The notes under the pieces were generated by a model. The model was given only the letters and a program-made list of their open reading frames with translations, searched no databases and was not told where the DNA came from. Shown here one piece after another: positions 29,928-38,777 of a stretch of 64,000 nt of DNA (its first letter is position 1; each line of letters begins with the position of its first letter). The stretch comes from F-183 sp964627455. GTDB taxonomy: Bacteria; Acidobacteriota; Terriglobia; Bryobacterales; Bryobacteraceae. The DNA lies in assembly GCA_964627455.1 (NCBI GenBank), contig CAZVKC010000023.1, positions 1 through 64,000 on the forward strand, read 5' to 3'. A program made the translations under genes and the position numbers.

Positions 29928-31169
29928 TCATGAAAGTTCACTCATCGGCTTGAGCCGGTCGATCTTGCGGATGAACAGGAAAATACAAACCAGCGCGAGC
30001 GGGTGCATGAGCGCGACCGTCGCGAAGATCGGGGTGTACGAGAAGCGATCCACGATCTCGCCTACGAAGATCTGGAACAACATCGCGGAGACGCTGCCCG
30101 TGGCTGCGGCGAAACCGACAACCGAGCCGACCTGCGATGCCGGATAGAGATCCGACGGGATTGCGAAGAGGCTGGTGGCCCACACTTGAATGAGGGTTGT
30201 GACGAGGCAGATCAACGCGAGCGCCTGGTATGCGTCGGGCACATAGCCCACCAGAATGCCGGCGGGCATGAAGAGCGCGGCGGCGAAGAGGATCGTCTTG
30301 CGGGCCTTGTTGACGGTCCAGCCGCGGCCGATCATCCAGCGGGCGGCCCAACCGGACGCCAGAGCGCCGAAGGTCGAGGTCGCGAACGGGATCCAGCCGA
30401 ACATGCCGATTTTGCGGAGGTCAAAGCCGCGTTCCTGTGCGAGATAAGGCGGCAGCCAGAAGAGGTAGAAGTACCAGGCTGGGTCCGAGATGATGCGCGA
30501 GAGGACGAGTCCCACGATCTCGCGCCGGCGCAGGAGATTGCGCCAGGAAAGATGTTCCCCGGGGCCGACGAGGCCCTCGGCCTCGGGCTTTCGGCCTTTC
30601 ATGATGCCGAGCCAGGCCGCGAGCCAGACGAATCCCAATGCTCCCGTGACAACGAACATCACACGCCAGCCGAAGTTGAGCGTCAGCATCGCGATGAGCG
30701 GGGTGGCGATCATGCCGCCGATCGAGATGCCCGCGTTCATGACGCCGATGCCGAACGCACGGTCGCGGATCGGCAGCCATTCGGCCACGGTCTTGATGCA
30801 GGCGGGGATGAGGGCGCCTTCGCCGAAACCCAAGAGAAATCGATACGCGCCGAAGGACCAGACGCCGCCCGCGAAGGCATGCGCGGCACAAGCGATGGAC
30901 CACCACGTTACGGCCCCGGCGAATCCTGCGACGGTGCCGAAGCGGTCGAGCAGCCGTCCGGCGAGGGGTTGCGCGATCGCATACGCGAGCAGGAATAGCG
31001 ACACGACGCGGCCGAACTCGGCGGCCGGCATGTGGAACTCTTTCTGGATCACCGGCGCGGCAACCGAGAAGGCCTGACGGTCAATGTAATTGACCATCGC
31101 CACTGAGAAGATCAGCGCGAGGATCCAGAAGATGGCCTGATTCTGCGTCTTGTTTTGAGGCGCCTGCAT
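29928..31169 (-). CDS. MFS transporter, anion:cation symporter (ExuT-like) family
   Basis: 413-aa major-facilitator protein with about 12 membrane helices. The first helix contains NYIDRQAFSVAAPVIQKEF, characteristic of the ACS family that carries hexuronates, glucarate/galactarate and related organic acids; the loop 2-3 motif GRLLDRFGTVAG and the central GFGEGALIPACIKTVAEWLP are also typical. Such a carrier would bring in uronate or aldonate released outside the cell, which suits the glucuronoyl-esterase and other glycosidase-like genes in the window. Substrate is inferred from family only. Confidence 0.9.
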   Translation of the reverse strand: MQAPQNKTQNQAIFWILALIFSVAMVNYIDRQAFSVAAPVIQKEFHMPAAEFGRVVSLFLLAYAIAQPLAGRLLDRFGTVAGFAGAVTWWSIACAAHAFAGGVWSFGAYRFLLGFGEGALIPACIKTVAEWLPIRDRAFGIGVMNAGISIGGMIATPLIAMLTLNFGWRVMFVVTGALGFVWLAAWLGIMKGRKPEAEGLVGPGEHLSWRNLLRRREIVGLVLSRIISDPAWYFYLFWLPPYLAQERGFDLRKIGMFGWIPFATSTFGALASGWAARWMIGRGWTVNKARKTILFAAALFMPAGILVGYVPDAYQALALICLVTTLIQVWATSLFAIPSDLYPASQVGSVVGFAAATGSVSAMLFQIFVGEIVDRFSYTPIFATVALMHPLALVCIFLFIRKIDRLKPMSELS

Positions 31170-31208
31170 GTCGGGTACGTGTTACCGCATTGTACCCGTG
31201 CCGCGGCG

Positions 31209-32099
31209 CTACTTGACGGGAACCGCGTTCTTCATCACGTAGCTGTTGGGGTCCGCGATCGGAATGTGGTGGAAGAGTTCCGCGTACTGCATGCCGTGCT
31301 TCCTGCCATGCGCAGCGGCGCGCTCGCGCGTCTGGATGTCGACGAGTTTGTCGACGGATTCGTCGTTGACGGTGTCGAGAAGCGGCAGGCGCAGGCCGGC
31401 CTGTTCGAGCTTCTCTTTGAGCGAATACGCGGTGTGGCGCATCATCGTTTTGTGCGCCTGAATCGCGCGGATCTTGCGGTCGATAGTCGAGGTGATGTCC
31501 ACCACTTTGTTGACGTCCGAATCATCGAGTTGCCGCGCCCAGTATAGGCGTTCGAGCACGACCCAGCGCTTGAGGCCGACGGTGAAATGTTCGGGGAAGA
31601 AGAGGTGTCCCTGCGAGGTCCAGCAGGCATCTTCCGTGGCGCGGGCGGTCTTTTTATGGTCGGGATTTTCTTCGTACTTGGCTGAAGGGTCGAAGGTCAT
31701 GACGGTCCACGGCTTCAGTTTGCGGAACAGCATGATGAGGCGTCCGCGGACCTCGGTTTCCGGCACCCAGTCCATCTCGTCGTTGCGGAAGTCGAGCGTG
31801 TGGATCTCCTTGATGCCCATGATGCGCGCGGCGGTTTCCATTTCGACGGTGTTGCGATGCGAGGTCTCGCCGCCGGATAGATCGTAGGAATCCTTCTCGT
31901 CATTGGTGACGCGGATGAGATGCGCGGTGTAGCCTTCGTCGACCAGTTTGGCGATGGTTCCGCCGGCGAAGATCGTGAAGTCGTCGGCATGCGCGGTGAC
32001 GATGACGAGCGTGCGTCCCTTATAGGGTTGCGCGTTCGCGGCGGCGGCACTGGTTGCGGCTGCAACGGTGGTCTGGAGGAAGGTTCGCCGGTTGATCAT
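31209..32099 (-). CDS. Exported PIG-L-family deacetylase
   Basis: 296-aa protein of the LmbE/PIG-L fold, Zn-dependent N-acetyl-glucosamine-type deacetylases. Start at ATG 32099 gives a twin-Arg-like signal (MINRRTFLQTTVAAATSAAAANA). The metal motif is AHADDFT where the family has AHPDDE, so the two Asp are kept but Pro and Glu are changed; the third metal ligand may be the His in NPDHKKTARAT. The rest includes LDFRNDEMDWVP. Exported members are common in Acidobacteriota. Substrate unknown; a de-N-acetylation of amino sugar conjugates is the family role. Confidence 0.85.
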   Translation of the reverse strand: MINRRTFLQTTVAAATSAAAANAQPYKGRTLVIVTAHADDFTIFAGGTIAKLVDEGYTAHLIRVTNDEKDSYDLSGGETSHRNTVEMETAARIMGIKEIHTLDFRNDEMDWVPETEVRGRLIMLFRKLKPWTVMTFDPSAKYEENPDHKKTARATEDACWTSQGHLFFPEHFTVGLKRWVVLERLYWARQLDDSDVNKVVDITSTIDRKIRAIQAHKTMMRHTAYSLKEKLEQAGLRLPLLDTVNDESVDKLVDIQTRERAAAHGRKHGMQYAELFHHIPIADPNSYVMKNAVPVK

Positions 32100-32143
32100 G
32101 ACGTGTTCTTGCGATTGTATGCCAGCGGTTACCATAACAGGGA

Positions 32144-32722
32144 ATGCTGTTTCCGATGGTTTTGACGATGGCGTTGTTTGCGGCGGATGCGCCTGCGCCG
32201 CGGTTGGTGGAAGGCAATGCCGCGAGTCCGGTAAAGGTGCTGATCTTCGAGGATCTGCAGTGCAGCGATTGCGCGGACTTCCGCGTGATGCTCGACCAGA
32301 AGATCCTGCCAAAGTTCGCGAAGAAAGCCGCATTTGAACACCGCGACTTCCCGCTGCCGAAGCACAACTGGGCGCGCAAGGCTGCGATCGCGTCGCGCTA
32401 TTTTCAAACGGCCGTAAATGCGGAACTCGCCGTGAAGTACCGCCGCGAAGTGATGGCGTCGCAGACGGCGATCACCGCTGAGAACTTCAACGAAAAGTTG
32501 ACAGCCTTCGCGAAGAAGAACAACGTGGATCCCTCCAAGGTGCTGGCGGCGCTGAACGACGCGACGCTGGGTGCGGCGGTCGACAAGGATTACAAGGACG
32601 GAGTCGCGCGCGGCGTGGGCCGGACCCCGACCGTGCTGGTGGATGGCGAACCATTCATCGAGAACTTCACGTTCGAAGAGATCGCCGCGGCGCTCGAAAA
32701 GTCAACGAAGGACCTCAAATGA
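32144..32722 (+). CDS. DsbA-like thioredoxin-fold protein
   Basis: 192-aa exported protein (signal MLFPMVLTMALFAADA) with a thioredoxin/DsbA domain. The active site is CSDC in VLIFEDLQCSDCADFRVML, the helical insertion follows, and the cis-Pro loop is GVGRTPTVLVDG. It resembles the DsbA/DsbG and VKOR-associated periplasmic oxidase groups. Its stop overlaps the start of the downstream SDR gene (ATGA), so they are cotranslated. Divergent from the PIG-L deacetylase gene 44 bp away. Confidence 0.85.
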   Translation: MLFPMVLTMALFAADAPAPRLVEGNAASPVKVLIFEDLQCSDCADFRVMLDQKILPKFAKKAAFEHRDFPLPKHNWARKAAIASRYFQTAVNAELAVKYRREVMASQTAITAENFNEKLTAFAKKNNVDPSKVLAALNDATLGAAVDKDYKDGVARGVGRTPTVLVDGEPFIENFTFEEIAAALEKSTKDLK

Positions 32723-33453
32723 AGCCGGTTGCCGTGGTGACGGGCGCGAGCCGTGGGATCGGCCGCGCGATTGCGGAGGAACTCGCCTCCGACCATCAGA
32801 TTGTGGCGACGTACAAGGGCCGGCGGGATGCGGCTGAGTCGCTGGCAGAAGCGACGGGCGCTGCGATCGTGCAGTGTGACGTGGGCGTGGCCGAGGATCG
32901 AAAGCGGCTGGTGGAGTTTGCGCTGGGAACCTACGGACGCATCGACCTGCTCGTCAACAACGCCGGCATGGCGCCGCGCGAACGCAAGGACATCCTCGAG
33001 GCAAGCGAAGAGAGCTTTGACGAGTTGATCGGCACGAACCTCAAGGGGCCGTACTTCCTGACGCAGGCCGTCGCGCGTCACATGGCCGAGCGCGGCCGCG
33101 GCCGCATTGTTTTCGTCACTTCGATTTCCGCCTACACGGCGTCGGTGAATCGCGGCGAATACTGCATCTCAAAAGCAGGACTTGCGATGGCCGCGTCGTT
33201 GTGGGCGACGCGACTGGCGGCGACTGGCGTGACGGTGTTCGAAGTGCGGCCCGGCATCATTCGCACGGACATGATCGCCGCGGTCGAATCCGTATACGAC
33301 GAGAAGATCAAGGGCGGCTTGCTGCCACAACGCCGGATGGGCGAAGGTTCCGACATCGCAAAGGCGGTTCGCGCGGTGGCCAATGGGATGCTCGATTATT
33401 CCACCGGACAGGTCATCAACGTTGACGGTGGGTTCCACCTACGTTCTCTTTGA
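32719..33453 (+). CDS. Short-chain dehydrogenase/reductase (FabG-like)
   Basis: 244-aa classical SDR. The cofactor loop is VVTGASRGIGRAIAEEL, the structural NNAG is in LLVNNAGMAPRERKD, and the catalytic Ser and Tyr-x3-Lys lie in VFVTSISAYTASVNRGEYCISKAG. A C-terminal GQVINVDGGFHLRSL completes it. It is closest in outline to 3-oxoacyl-ACP reductases or sugar dehydrogenases, but the substrate is not determined. Coupled by a 4-base overlap to the DsbA-like gene, an unusual partner. Confidence 0.9.
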   Translation: MKPVAVVTGASRGIGRAIAEELASDHQIVATYKGRRDAAESLAEATGAAIVQCDVGVAEDRKRLVEFALGTYGRIDLLVNNAGMAPRERKDILEASEESFDELIGTNLKGPYFLTQAVARHMAERGRGRIVFVTSISAYTASVNRGEYCISKAGLAMAASLWATRLAATGVTVFEVRPGIIRTDMIAAVESVYDEKIKGGLLPQRRMGEGSDIAKAVRAVANGMLDYSTGQVINVDGGFHLRSL

Positions 33454-33521
33454 GAAATTTTTGAGGCGGTCTTGAGAGTTCATTGAGGACTTCGGGAAAG
33501 GAATGGCCTATCCTGGACCTC

Positions 33522-34313
33522 ATGACGATCCACCTCAAATCCCCTGTCTGGATTCCTCTGCTCCTGCTCGGAACCTCGTTGTTCGGGCAAACGGAAGGTC
33601 TGGCTCTGCCGCGAATTGGCGGCACCGTATTCTCGGGCGCCGGCGCCGATGCCGCCGCCATTCAGCAAGTTGTCGACGATTTCCGCACCGCCATTGGAAC
33701 TCCGCTCAACGCTCCCGGCGCCAACGGCAATCCTGCCGGCCGCCGCGAAATCAACTGGGACGCGGTGCCGGACGGCTTTGCCGCGCCAAACGCCTTGCCT
33801 TCGGACTTCTTCAACAAGAACTCGGTTCGCGGCGCGGTCTTTTCGGGTCCTGCTGCGGGATGGATCGGATTCCAGGTGAGCGCGAATGAAGGCGCGGGTC
33901 CTGTGCGATTCGACAACATTTACGAAGGCTATTCGCAAATCTTCAAAACCTTCTCGGCGCAGAAGCTGTTTACTTCTGTCGGAACCAACGATTACGACGT
34001 GGACTTCTTCGTGCCCGGCACACAGGATCGCGGTTCGGTGTCCGGCTTCGGCGCGGTGTTCACTAACGTCGCGATCCCGACCACCTCGTCGCTCGAATTC
34101 TTCACGGCAGACGGCGTGTCGCTGGGCAAGTACTTCGTGCGCGTGGCTCCTCGCGGACTCTCGTTCCTCGGCGTGACGTTCCCGGGCAAGATCGTAGCGA
34201 AGGTCCGCGTCGTGCCGGGCACGGCGGCCGTTGGTGTGCCGGATGATCCGGCCAGCGGCGTCAACGTGGTGGTGGTCGATGACTTCCTCTACGGCGAGCC
34301 CACGAAGAAATAA
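33522..34313 (+). CDS. Conserved exported protein of unknown function
   Basis: 263-aa protein, signal MTIHLKSPVWIPLLLLGTSLFG. The mature protein is beta-rich with stretches I associate with a widespread family of exported bacterial proteins: VDDFRTAIGTP, GRREINWDAVPDGFAAPN, FNKNSVRGAVFSGP and VDDFLYGEP at the end. Function of that family is unknown. Start at 33522 avoids 13 unlikely leading residues. It follows the SDR gene by 68 bp and ends 3 bp before the convergent modC-type gene. Confidence 0.7.
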   Translation: MTIHLKSPVWIPLLLLGTSLFGQTEGLALPRIGGTVFSGAGADAAAIQQVVDDFRTAIGTPLNAPGANGNPAGRREINWDAVPDGFAAPNALPSDFFNKNSVRGAVFSGPAAGWIGFQVSANEGAGPVRFDNIYEGYSQIFKTFSAQKLFTSVGTNDYDVDFFVPGTQDRGSVSGFGAVFTNVAIPTTSSLEFFTADGVSLGKYFVRVAPRGLSFLGVTFPGKIVAKVRVVPGTAAVGVPDDPASGVNVVVVDDFLYGEPTKK

Positions 34314-34316
34314 GCG

Positions 34317-35512
34317 CTATCGAAGGACAATCAACGCCCCGGTGGGGAACTCGACGATCCATTCTCCGCTGGGGTTCGTGTATTCGGGCAACGCTGGTTG
34401 CTCGACGATGAGGTTGCCCGAGAACTCAAGGCGGATGCCGCGGGGCGTGGAGACCGAGCGTTCCAGCATCGCCGTGATCTGATTAGGCCCGAGCGCAAAT
34501 TTGCCGCGCGGCCACGCCTTCAATGCATGTACCGGCGCAGCCATCCAGATATGATCTCCGCGAAAACAACCGGGGATGTAGTGGCCTTCGAGGTAGTCGT
34601 CTCCGACGCGCAGGCGACTGGTGTTCTTGCCGGGGTCGAGCGCGGTGATCTCGGCTTCAAATACGTTCAGGCAACCCAGCAAACGGGCGACATCCGGGGA
34701 TCCGGGCGCGGCCAGGACCTCCTCGGGCGACCCGCTTTGCACAACGCGTCCGTTGCGCATCACCAGCATCTGATCGCCGAGTTCGAAGCACTCGTCGAGG
34801 TCGTGGGTGACGAGCAGGATCGGCGTTGAAAACTCCTTGCGGACCTGCCGCAGCACNNNNNNNNNNNNNNNNNNNNNNNNNNNNNNNNNNNNNNNNNNNN
34901 NNNNNNNNNNNNNNNNNNNNNNNNNNNNNNNNNNNNNNNNNNNNNNNNNNNNNNNNCGTGGGTGACGAGCAGGATCGGCGTTGAAAACTCCTTGCGGACC
35001 TGCCGCAGCACCGAATAGAGTTCCTCGCGCAACTCGGCGTCGAGCCCGCGGGCGGGTTCGTCGAGCAGCAGGATCTTCGGTGACGCAAGCAGCGCGCGTG
35101 CGATGGATCCGCGCTGCTGCTGGCCCCCCGACAGTTCCGCCGGCCGTTTGTGTGCAACTTGCGTGAGGCGGAACCGTCCCAGCATCGTATGCACTTCGGC
35201 GTTGGATTCGTTCGCGAAGAGCAGGTTCTCGCGCAGCGTCATGTGCGGAAACAGTGCGTAGTTCTGGAAAACGTATCCGCAGCGGCGCTGCTGGGGCGGA
35301 AGGTTCACGCGCGCGCCGCGGTCGAACAGCAGGACATCGTGCAGCAGGATGCGGCCGCTATCGGGCGCGACGAAGCCGGCGATGCAGTCGAGCGTCAGGG
35401 TCTTGCCCGAACCGGAGGGGCCGAACAGCACGGTAACGCCGTCGCGAATCACGCAATCGAGTTCGAGGTTGAATCCCGAATAACTCTTCTTCAAGTTGCG
35501 CAGTTCGAGCAT
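34317..35512 (-). CDS. modC: Molybdate-type ABC transporter ATPase, split by a false gap
   Basis: Import ABC ATPase. Walker A GPSGSGKTLTLDCIAGF, Q-loop YVFQNYALFPHMTLREN, signature ELSGGQQQRG, Walker B LLLDEPARGLD, and the switch His in LLVTHDLDECFELG are intact. After the ATPase domain (about residues 1-235) a C-terminal regulatory region (about 245-346) is present but its TOBE-like sequence is not typical. A 100-N run (34857-34956) has 55-bp identical flanks; collapsing it gives 556 + 485 = 1041 nt and a 346-aa frame. modB lies 4 bp upstream; there is no modA nearby. Molybdate or tungstate is inferred from similarity of the pair to ModBC; thiosulfate/sulfate cannot be excluded. Confidence 0.85.
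34802..35011. other. Assembly gap (100 N) with 55-bp duplicated flanks
   Basis: 34802-34856 and 34957-35011 are identical 55-mers flanking exactly 100 Ns inside the modC-type gene. Collapsing restores the reading frame, so the gap is an unmerged contig overlap. Confidence 0.92.
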
Positions 35513-35516
35513 GCGG

Positions 35517-36176
35517 CTACGAGGCCGCCTTTGGCGTGAGGCGGTTGACCAGGGACACCGCTGCCAGCGCGATGGCGGAAATGATCAACACCAGGACGCG
35601 GGCCGTCTGGGCGTCACCGCTTTCGACCGCGTCATAGATGGCGACCGACAGCGTTTGCGTCTGCCCCGGGATGTTGCCGGCGATCATGATCGTGACGCCG
35701 AAGTCGCCGAGCGAGCGGGCAAATGCGAGGGTCGCCGCGGCGAGAATCTGCCGGCGGGCGAGCGGTAGTGTGACGCGCCAGAAGAGCCGCCATTCCGAAG
35801 CTCCGAGCGTGCGTGCGGCGCGTTCATACGAATGATCGACGCTCTCGAACGCGGCACGCGCGGACTTCACGAGCAGTGGTCCCGAATGGATGACCGCCGC
35901 GATGACGGCGGCTTTCCAGGTGAAGACCAGTGGTTCGCCGAAGATGGTTTCCCACACCTTTCCAAACGCGCTGTTACGTCCCAGCAGGACCAGTAGGTAA
36001 TAGCCGAGCACGGTCGGAGGAAGCACCAACGGAAGAGTCACGGCGGCGTCGGTGAAATCCTTGCCCCGGAAGTCGCGGTTGGCGAGCAGGTAGGCGATCC
36101 AGAGCCCGGCGGCCAGGGCGAGGACGGTGGAAATCGCCGCCACGCGCAGGCTGAGCCAGAGAGGGAAGAGATCCAT
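35517..36176 (-). CDS. modB: Molybdate-type ABC transporter permease
   Basis: 219-aa permease with five or six membrane helices. The EAA-loop motif is EDSY-like here, SYERAARTLGASEWRLFWRVTLPLARRQIL, and the N-terminal LPLVLPPTVLGYYLLVLLGR segment and C-terminal GDFGVTIMIAGNIPGQTQTLSVAIYDAVESG are hallmarks of ModB. ATG 36176 is chosen over an upstream in-frame ATG (36239) that would overlap the TetR gene. The gene is 4 bp before modC and 7 bp after the TetR gene in transcription order. Confidence 0.93.
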   Translation of the reverse strand: MDLFPLWLSLRVAAISTVLALAAGLWIAYLLANRDFRGKDFTDAAVTLPLVLPPTVLGYYLLVLLGRNSAFGKVWETIFGEPLVFTWKAAVIAAVIHSGPLLVKSARAAFESVDHSYERAARTLGASEWRLFWRVTLPLARRQILAAATLAFARSLGDFGVTIMIAGNIPGQTQTLSVAIYDAVESGDAQTARVLVLIISAIALAAVSLVNRLTPKAAS

Positions 36177-36183
36177 GCGCTCT

Positions 36184-36813
36184 CTATGTTGTAGCGGTTT
36201 TTTGCGGGGCGCGTAAGCCGTCGACCGCGGCGCCGACAACGGATTGGATGAGTTGATCCTGGTCCACCCAGGGGAAGTGCGGTTTCATCACCAGCAGGCT
36301 GATGATGCCGTATACCGATGCCCAGACGGATTGCGAGGCCAGTTCGATATCAGGAGTCTCGATGGCGCCGGCGTTGACGCAGGCGCGGATGCTTTCCCGT
36401 AGAATATCGAAGAGTTCGACTGCAACCAGCTGGCAGCGCCAGGGGCGCTCGGCGTCGAGTTCGCGGAGATCGGTCATGTAGGCGACCCGAAAGTCCTGGG
36501 GATGGGCGACCCAGTAGTCGACGTATTTGCGGAGGCCTCGCTTGAGGGCGGTCACGGGATCCGCGGGGATCTGGTCGAGGATCCGAAGCTGGTGGACGAG
36601 TTCCTGCAGGCGCTCTTCGACGATGCAGTCGAGGAGTCCGGCTTTGTCCTGGAAGTACAGATAAATGGTGGTCGGCGAGTACTCGATCTTCTCGGCGATG
36701 CGCCGCATCGAGACGTTGGCGTAGCCTTCTTTGACGAAGAGTTCCCTCGCCGCGAGGAGGATTTCCTGACGCAACTCTTCCTTTTCCCGCGCGCGCCGCT
36801 CTGCTACACCCAT
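36184..36813 (-). CDS. TetR/AcrR-family transcriptional regulator
   Basis: 209-aa regulator. The N-terminal helix-turn-helix is in AARELFVKEGYANVSMRRIAEKIEYSPTTIYLYF (about residues 22-54), followed by a ligand-binding domain (about 60-200). It is the first gene of an apparent tetR-modB-modC operon, with only 7 bp to modB. The 12-bp-arm inverted repeat at 36838-36866, 25 bp upstream of its start, is a candidate operator. Regulation of molybdate uptake by TetR rather than ModE would be unusual, so cotranscription may be incidental. Confidence 0.9.
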   Translation of the reverse strand: MGVAERRAREKEELRQEILLAARELFVKEGYANVSMRRIAEKIEYSPTTIYLYFQDKAGLLDCIVEERLQELVHQLRILDQIPADPVTALKRGLRKYVDYWVAHPQDFRVAYMTDLRELDAERPWRCQLVAVELFDILRESIRACVNAGAIETPDIELASQSVWASVYGIISLLVMKPHFPWVDQDQLIQSVVGAAVDGLRAPQKTATT

Positions 36814-36837
36814 GGAGTACTGTGGGACCTTTCCTGC

Positions 36838-36866
36838 AAACTAACTAAACACCATTAAGTTTGTTT
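36838..36866. promoter_or_regulatory. Inverted repeat, candidate TetR operator
   Basis: AAACTAACTAAA (36838-36849) and TTAAGTTTGTTT (36855-36866) form 12-bp arms with two mismatches around a 5-nt spacer. The site lies in the divergent promoter region between the TetR gene (start 36813) and yggX (start 36908), the expected place for self-regulation and possibly control of yggX. Confidence 0.55.
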
Positions 36867-36907
36867 CGTTGCCGTCAGTTTGTCAAGTCTGTGGTACCAA
36901 TGGAAGT

Positions 36908-37231
36908 ATGGGATGTGGTTCCGGAATGGCAGCCCCTCGTCCGGCTGCGGAAAATAAGACTGGCCGCAAGGTTTTTTGCGCCAAGTTCCAGCGCGAGATG
37001 TATGGTCTCGATGAAGTGCCATTCGACGGGCATCCGCTGGGCCAGAAGGTGTTCGAGAACGTCTCGAAAGAGGCGTGGCGCCTCTGGGTCGAGCAGATGA
37101 AGATGATCATGAACGAGTACCGTCTGAATCTCGGCACCCGTGAAGCGCAGGAGTTCCTGCTCAAGCAGATGGAAGAGTACTTCTTTGGGGAAGGCGCGGC
37201 GTTCCCGCCGGGCTACGTGCCGCAGAAGTAG
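36908..37231 (+). CDS. yggX: YggX-type Fe(II)-trafficking / oxidative-damage protein
   Basis: 107-aa protein. The conserved core VFCAKFQREMYGLDEVPFDG, KEAWRLWVEQMKMIMNEYRL and EAQEFLLKQMEEYFFG is the YggX family, cytoplasmic proteins that protect Fe-S enzymes from oxidants, with a Cys near the core start. The N-terminus is extended by about 20 Gly/Ala/Pro-rich residues before the core (MGCGSGMAAPRPAAENKTG). ATG 36908 is preferred over an upstream in-frame start at 36869, which adds a Cys-containing piece with no homology. A terminator follows. Confidence 0.88.
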   Translation: MGCGSGMAAPRPAAENKTGRKVFCAKFQREMYGLDEVPFDGHPLGQKVFENVSKEAWRLWVEQMKMIMNEYRLNLGTREAQEFLLKQMEEYFFGEGAAFPPGYVPQK

Positions 37232-37251
37232 TTTCTTCACGATCGTTTTGG

Positions 37252-37292
37252 AAGGGCCCGCACCGGTAAATGGCGCGGGCCTTTTGCTTTTT
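37252..37292 (+). terminator. Rho-independent terminator after yggX
   Basis: AAGGGCCCGC (37252-37261) pairs with GCGGGCCTTT (37275-37284) over 10 bp with one mismatch, followed by TTTTGCTTTTTA. The T-tract runs to the stop codon of the convergent serine-hydrolase gene (37291). Confidence 0.8.
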
Positions 37293-38712
37293 ACGCGAGC
37301 GGCATGCGGGCCTCGAGGAATCCCGCGAGGCGCGAGGCCGCCGGCGGATCCAGGTTGGCAAGCACGGACACCACGACGCCGGACTTGGGATAGATTTTGA
37401 GTTCGCCGTTCATGCCGGGGGCGCCTCCGCCGTGGCCGAAGTTCGGATTCTCGCCGTTTTCGATGATCATGCCGAAACCGTAGCCTGCGTTGGGACCGAT
37501 GGGGGCGTCGGCCTGTTTGGACGTCGCCTGCTTGACCAGCGCCGGATCGAGGATTTTGCCGGACGTGAGGCCAGCGGCGAAGGCGGAAAGGTCCTCGACG
37601 GTAGAATAACCGCCGCCGGCGGAGGTCCCGCGATAGGGGAGCGTCGGCGTATTCGATACCCAGGTCCCGTCTTTACGCATGTAGCCCTTGCTGCGGTGCG
37701 CGACCTCGACGTCCTCGGGTTCTGATGCGCTGGCCCGCATGCCTGCGGGCTCGAAGATGTTCTTGCGAACGTATTCGTAGTACGACATGCCCGAGACGGC
37801 CTCGATGATCGAGCCGAGCAGGAGAAAGCCGTAGTTCGAGTAGTTCCATCGGGCGCCGGGTTCGAACTCGAGACCGCGGGCGCCGTAGAGTTTCACGTAG
37901 TCAGTGAGGGTTTTCAGTTCCAGGCGGTGCTTGTCGAACTCAGGTCCGAAGATGTCGCCGGTTCCGCCGGTGTGGGTCAGCAGGTGGCGCACGGTCACCT
38001 TGGTCGCGAGGTCGCGATTCGGATACTCGGGCAGGTACTTGCCGACGTTACCGGCGAGGTCCAACTTGCCGTTCGAAACCAGCTGCAGTGCGGCCGTGGC
38101 GGTGAACATCTTGTTCATCGAACCGATGCGGAAGCGGGTGTCGAGCGTATTGGCGATCTTGCGGTCGCGGTCAGCGAGACCGGCTGCGTTCTTGTACAGG
38201 ACCTTGCCGTTCCGGGCGATCAGGATGGCGCCGGCAAAGCGATCGGCGCGCGCATCTTCCTGGATCCGCTGATCGAGCGCGCGAGCGAGGTCCTCCCAGG
38301 ACATCCGCGCGGGACCCGCGATGTCGGCAGGCCGCGCGATCCGCAGGAGTCGCGCTTTTTGAATGGTCTCTCCTTCATAGGTGAGGTTGAAGGATGCGTA
38401 ATTGTCGCCGAGTTTCTCTTTGACGAGTCCTTCGATGACGCCCGGTTCTTCTTTTGCGATGCGAACGAGGTCAAAGCCTCCTGTGGCGTCGCGGGTTCCT
38501 TCCAGTTGCGGGAGGCGCTCGACGAGCGAAGGAATATGTTTTTCGACGAAAGCCCGCAACGCGCCGGGCGAGGAACTGTTGAAGGCGGCGAGGAATTTAT
38601 CGAGCCAGGCGCGGCCGGCGGAGGTGTCGTTGCCCGCGCGGAGCACCGGGGCGAAGAGAGCGGTGCTGGTCAGGAGCAGTGCACGGCGGTTCAAGTGAGG
38701 TGTCGTCATCAT
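37291..38712 (-). CDS. Exported class C beta-lactamase-like serine hydrolase
   Basis: 473-aa protein of the beta-lactamase / esterase EstB / D-aminopeptidase superfamily. After a signal peptide (NRRALLLTSTALFAPVLRAG) comes an extra N-terminal domain (about 30-150, FLAAFNSSSPGALRAFVEKH), then the hydrolase domain with SxxK as SMNK in FRIGSMNKMFTATAA, YxN as YSN in YSNYGFLLLG, and HGG in FGHGGGAPGMNG (replacing KTG). This group includes esterases and peptidases; beta-lactam hydrolysis is not implied. Either ATG 38712 or 38709 could be the start. Divergent from a LysR gene with an inverted repeat between. Confidence 0.88.
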   Translation of the reverse strand: MMTTPHLNRRALLLTSTALFAPVLRAGNDTSAGRAWLDKFLAAFNSSSPGALRAFVEKHIPSLVERLPQLEGTRDATGGFDLVRIAKEEPGVIEGLVKEKLGDNYASFNLTYEGETIQKARLLRIARPADIAGPARMSWEDLARALDQRIQEDARADRFAGAILIARNGKVLYKNAAGLADRDRKIANTLDTRFRIGSMNKMFTATAALQLVSNGKLDLAGNVGKYLPEYPNRDLATKVTVRHLLTHTGGTGDIFGPEFDKHRLELKTLTDYVKLYGARGLEFEPGARWNYSNYGFLLLGSIIEAVSGMSYYEYVRKNIFEPAGMRASASEPEDVEVAHRSKGYMRKDGTWVSNTPTLPYRGTSAGGGYSTVEDLSAFAAGLTSGKILDPALVKQATSKQADAPIGPNAGYGFGMIIENGENPNFGHGGGAPGMNGELKIYPKSGVVVSVLANLDPPAASRLAGFLEARMPLA

Positions 38713-38738
38713 GCCTGGAAAGACGAAAGATTCGCTTA

Positions 38739-38764
38739 TCTGTTCCATGGATAATATGAACAGA
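38739..38764. promoter_or_regulatory. Perfect inverted repeat, candidate LysR operator
   Basis: TCTGTTC (38739-38745) and GAACAGA (38758-38764) are perfect arms with a 12-nt spacer. They lie in the 65-bp region between the divergent serine-hydrolase (start 38712) and LysR (start 38778) genes, and have the T-N11-A form bound by LysR-type regulators. Confidence 0.65.
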
Positions 38765-38777
38765 GATTATTTCGAAC

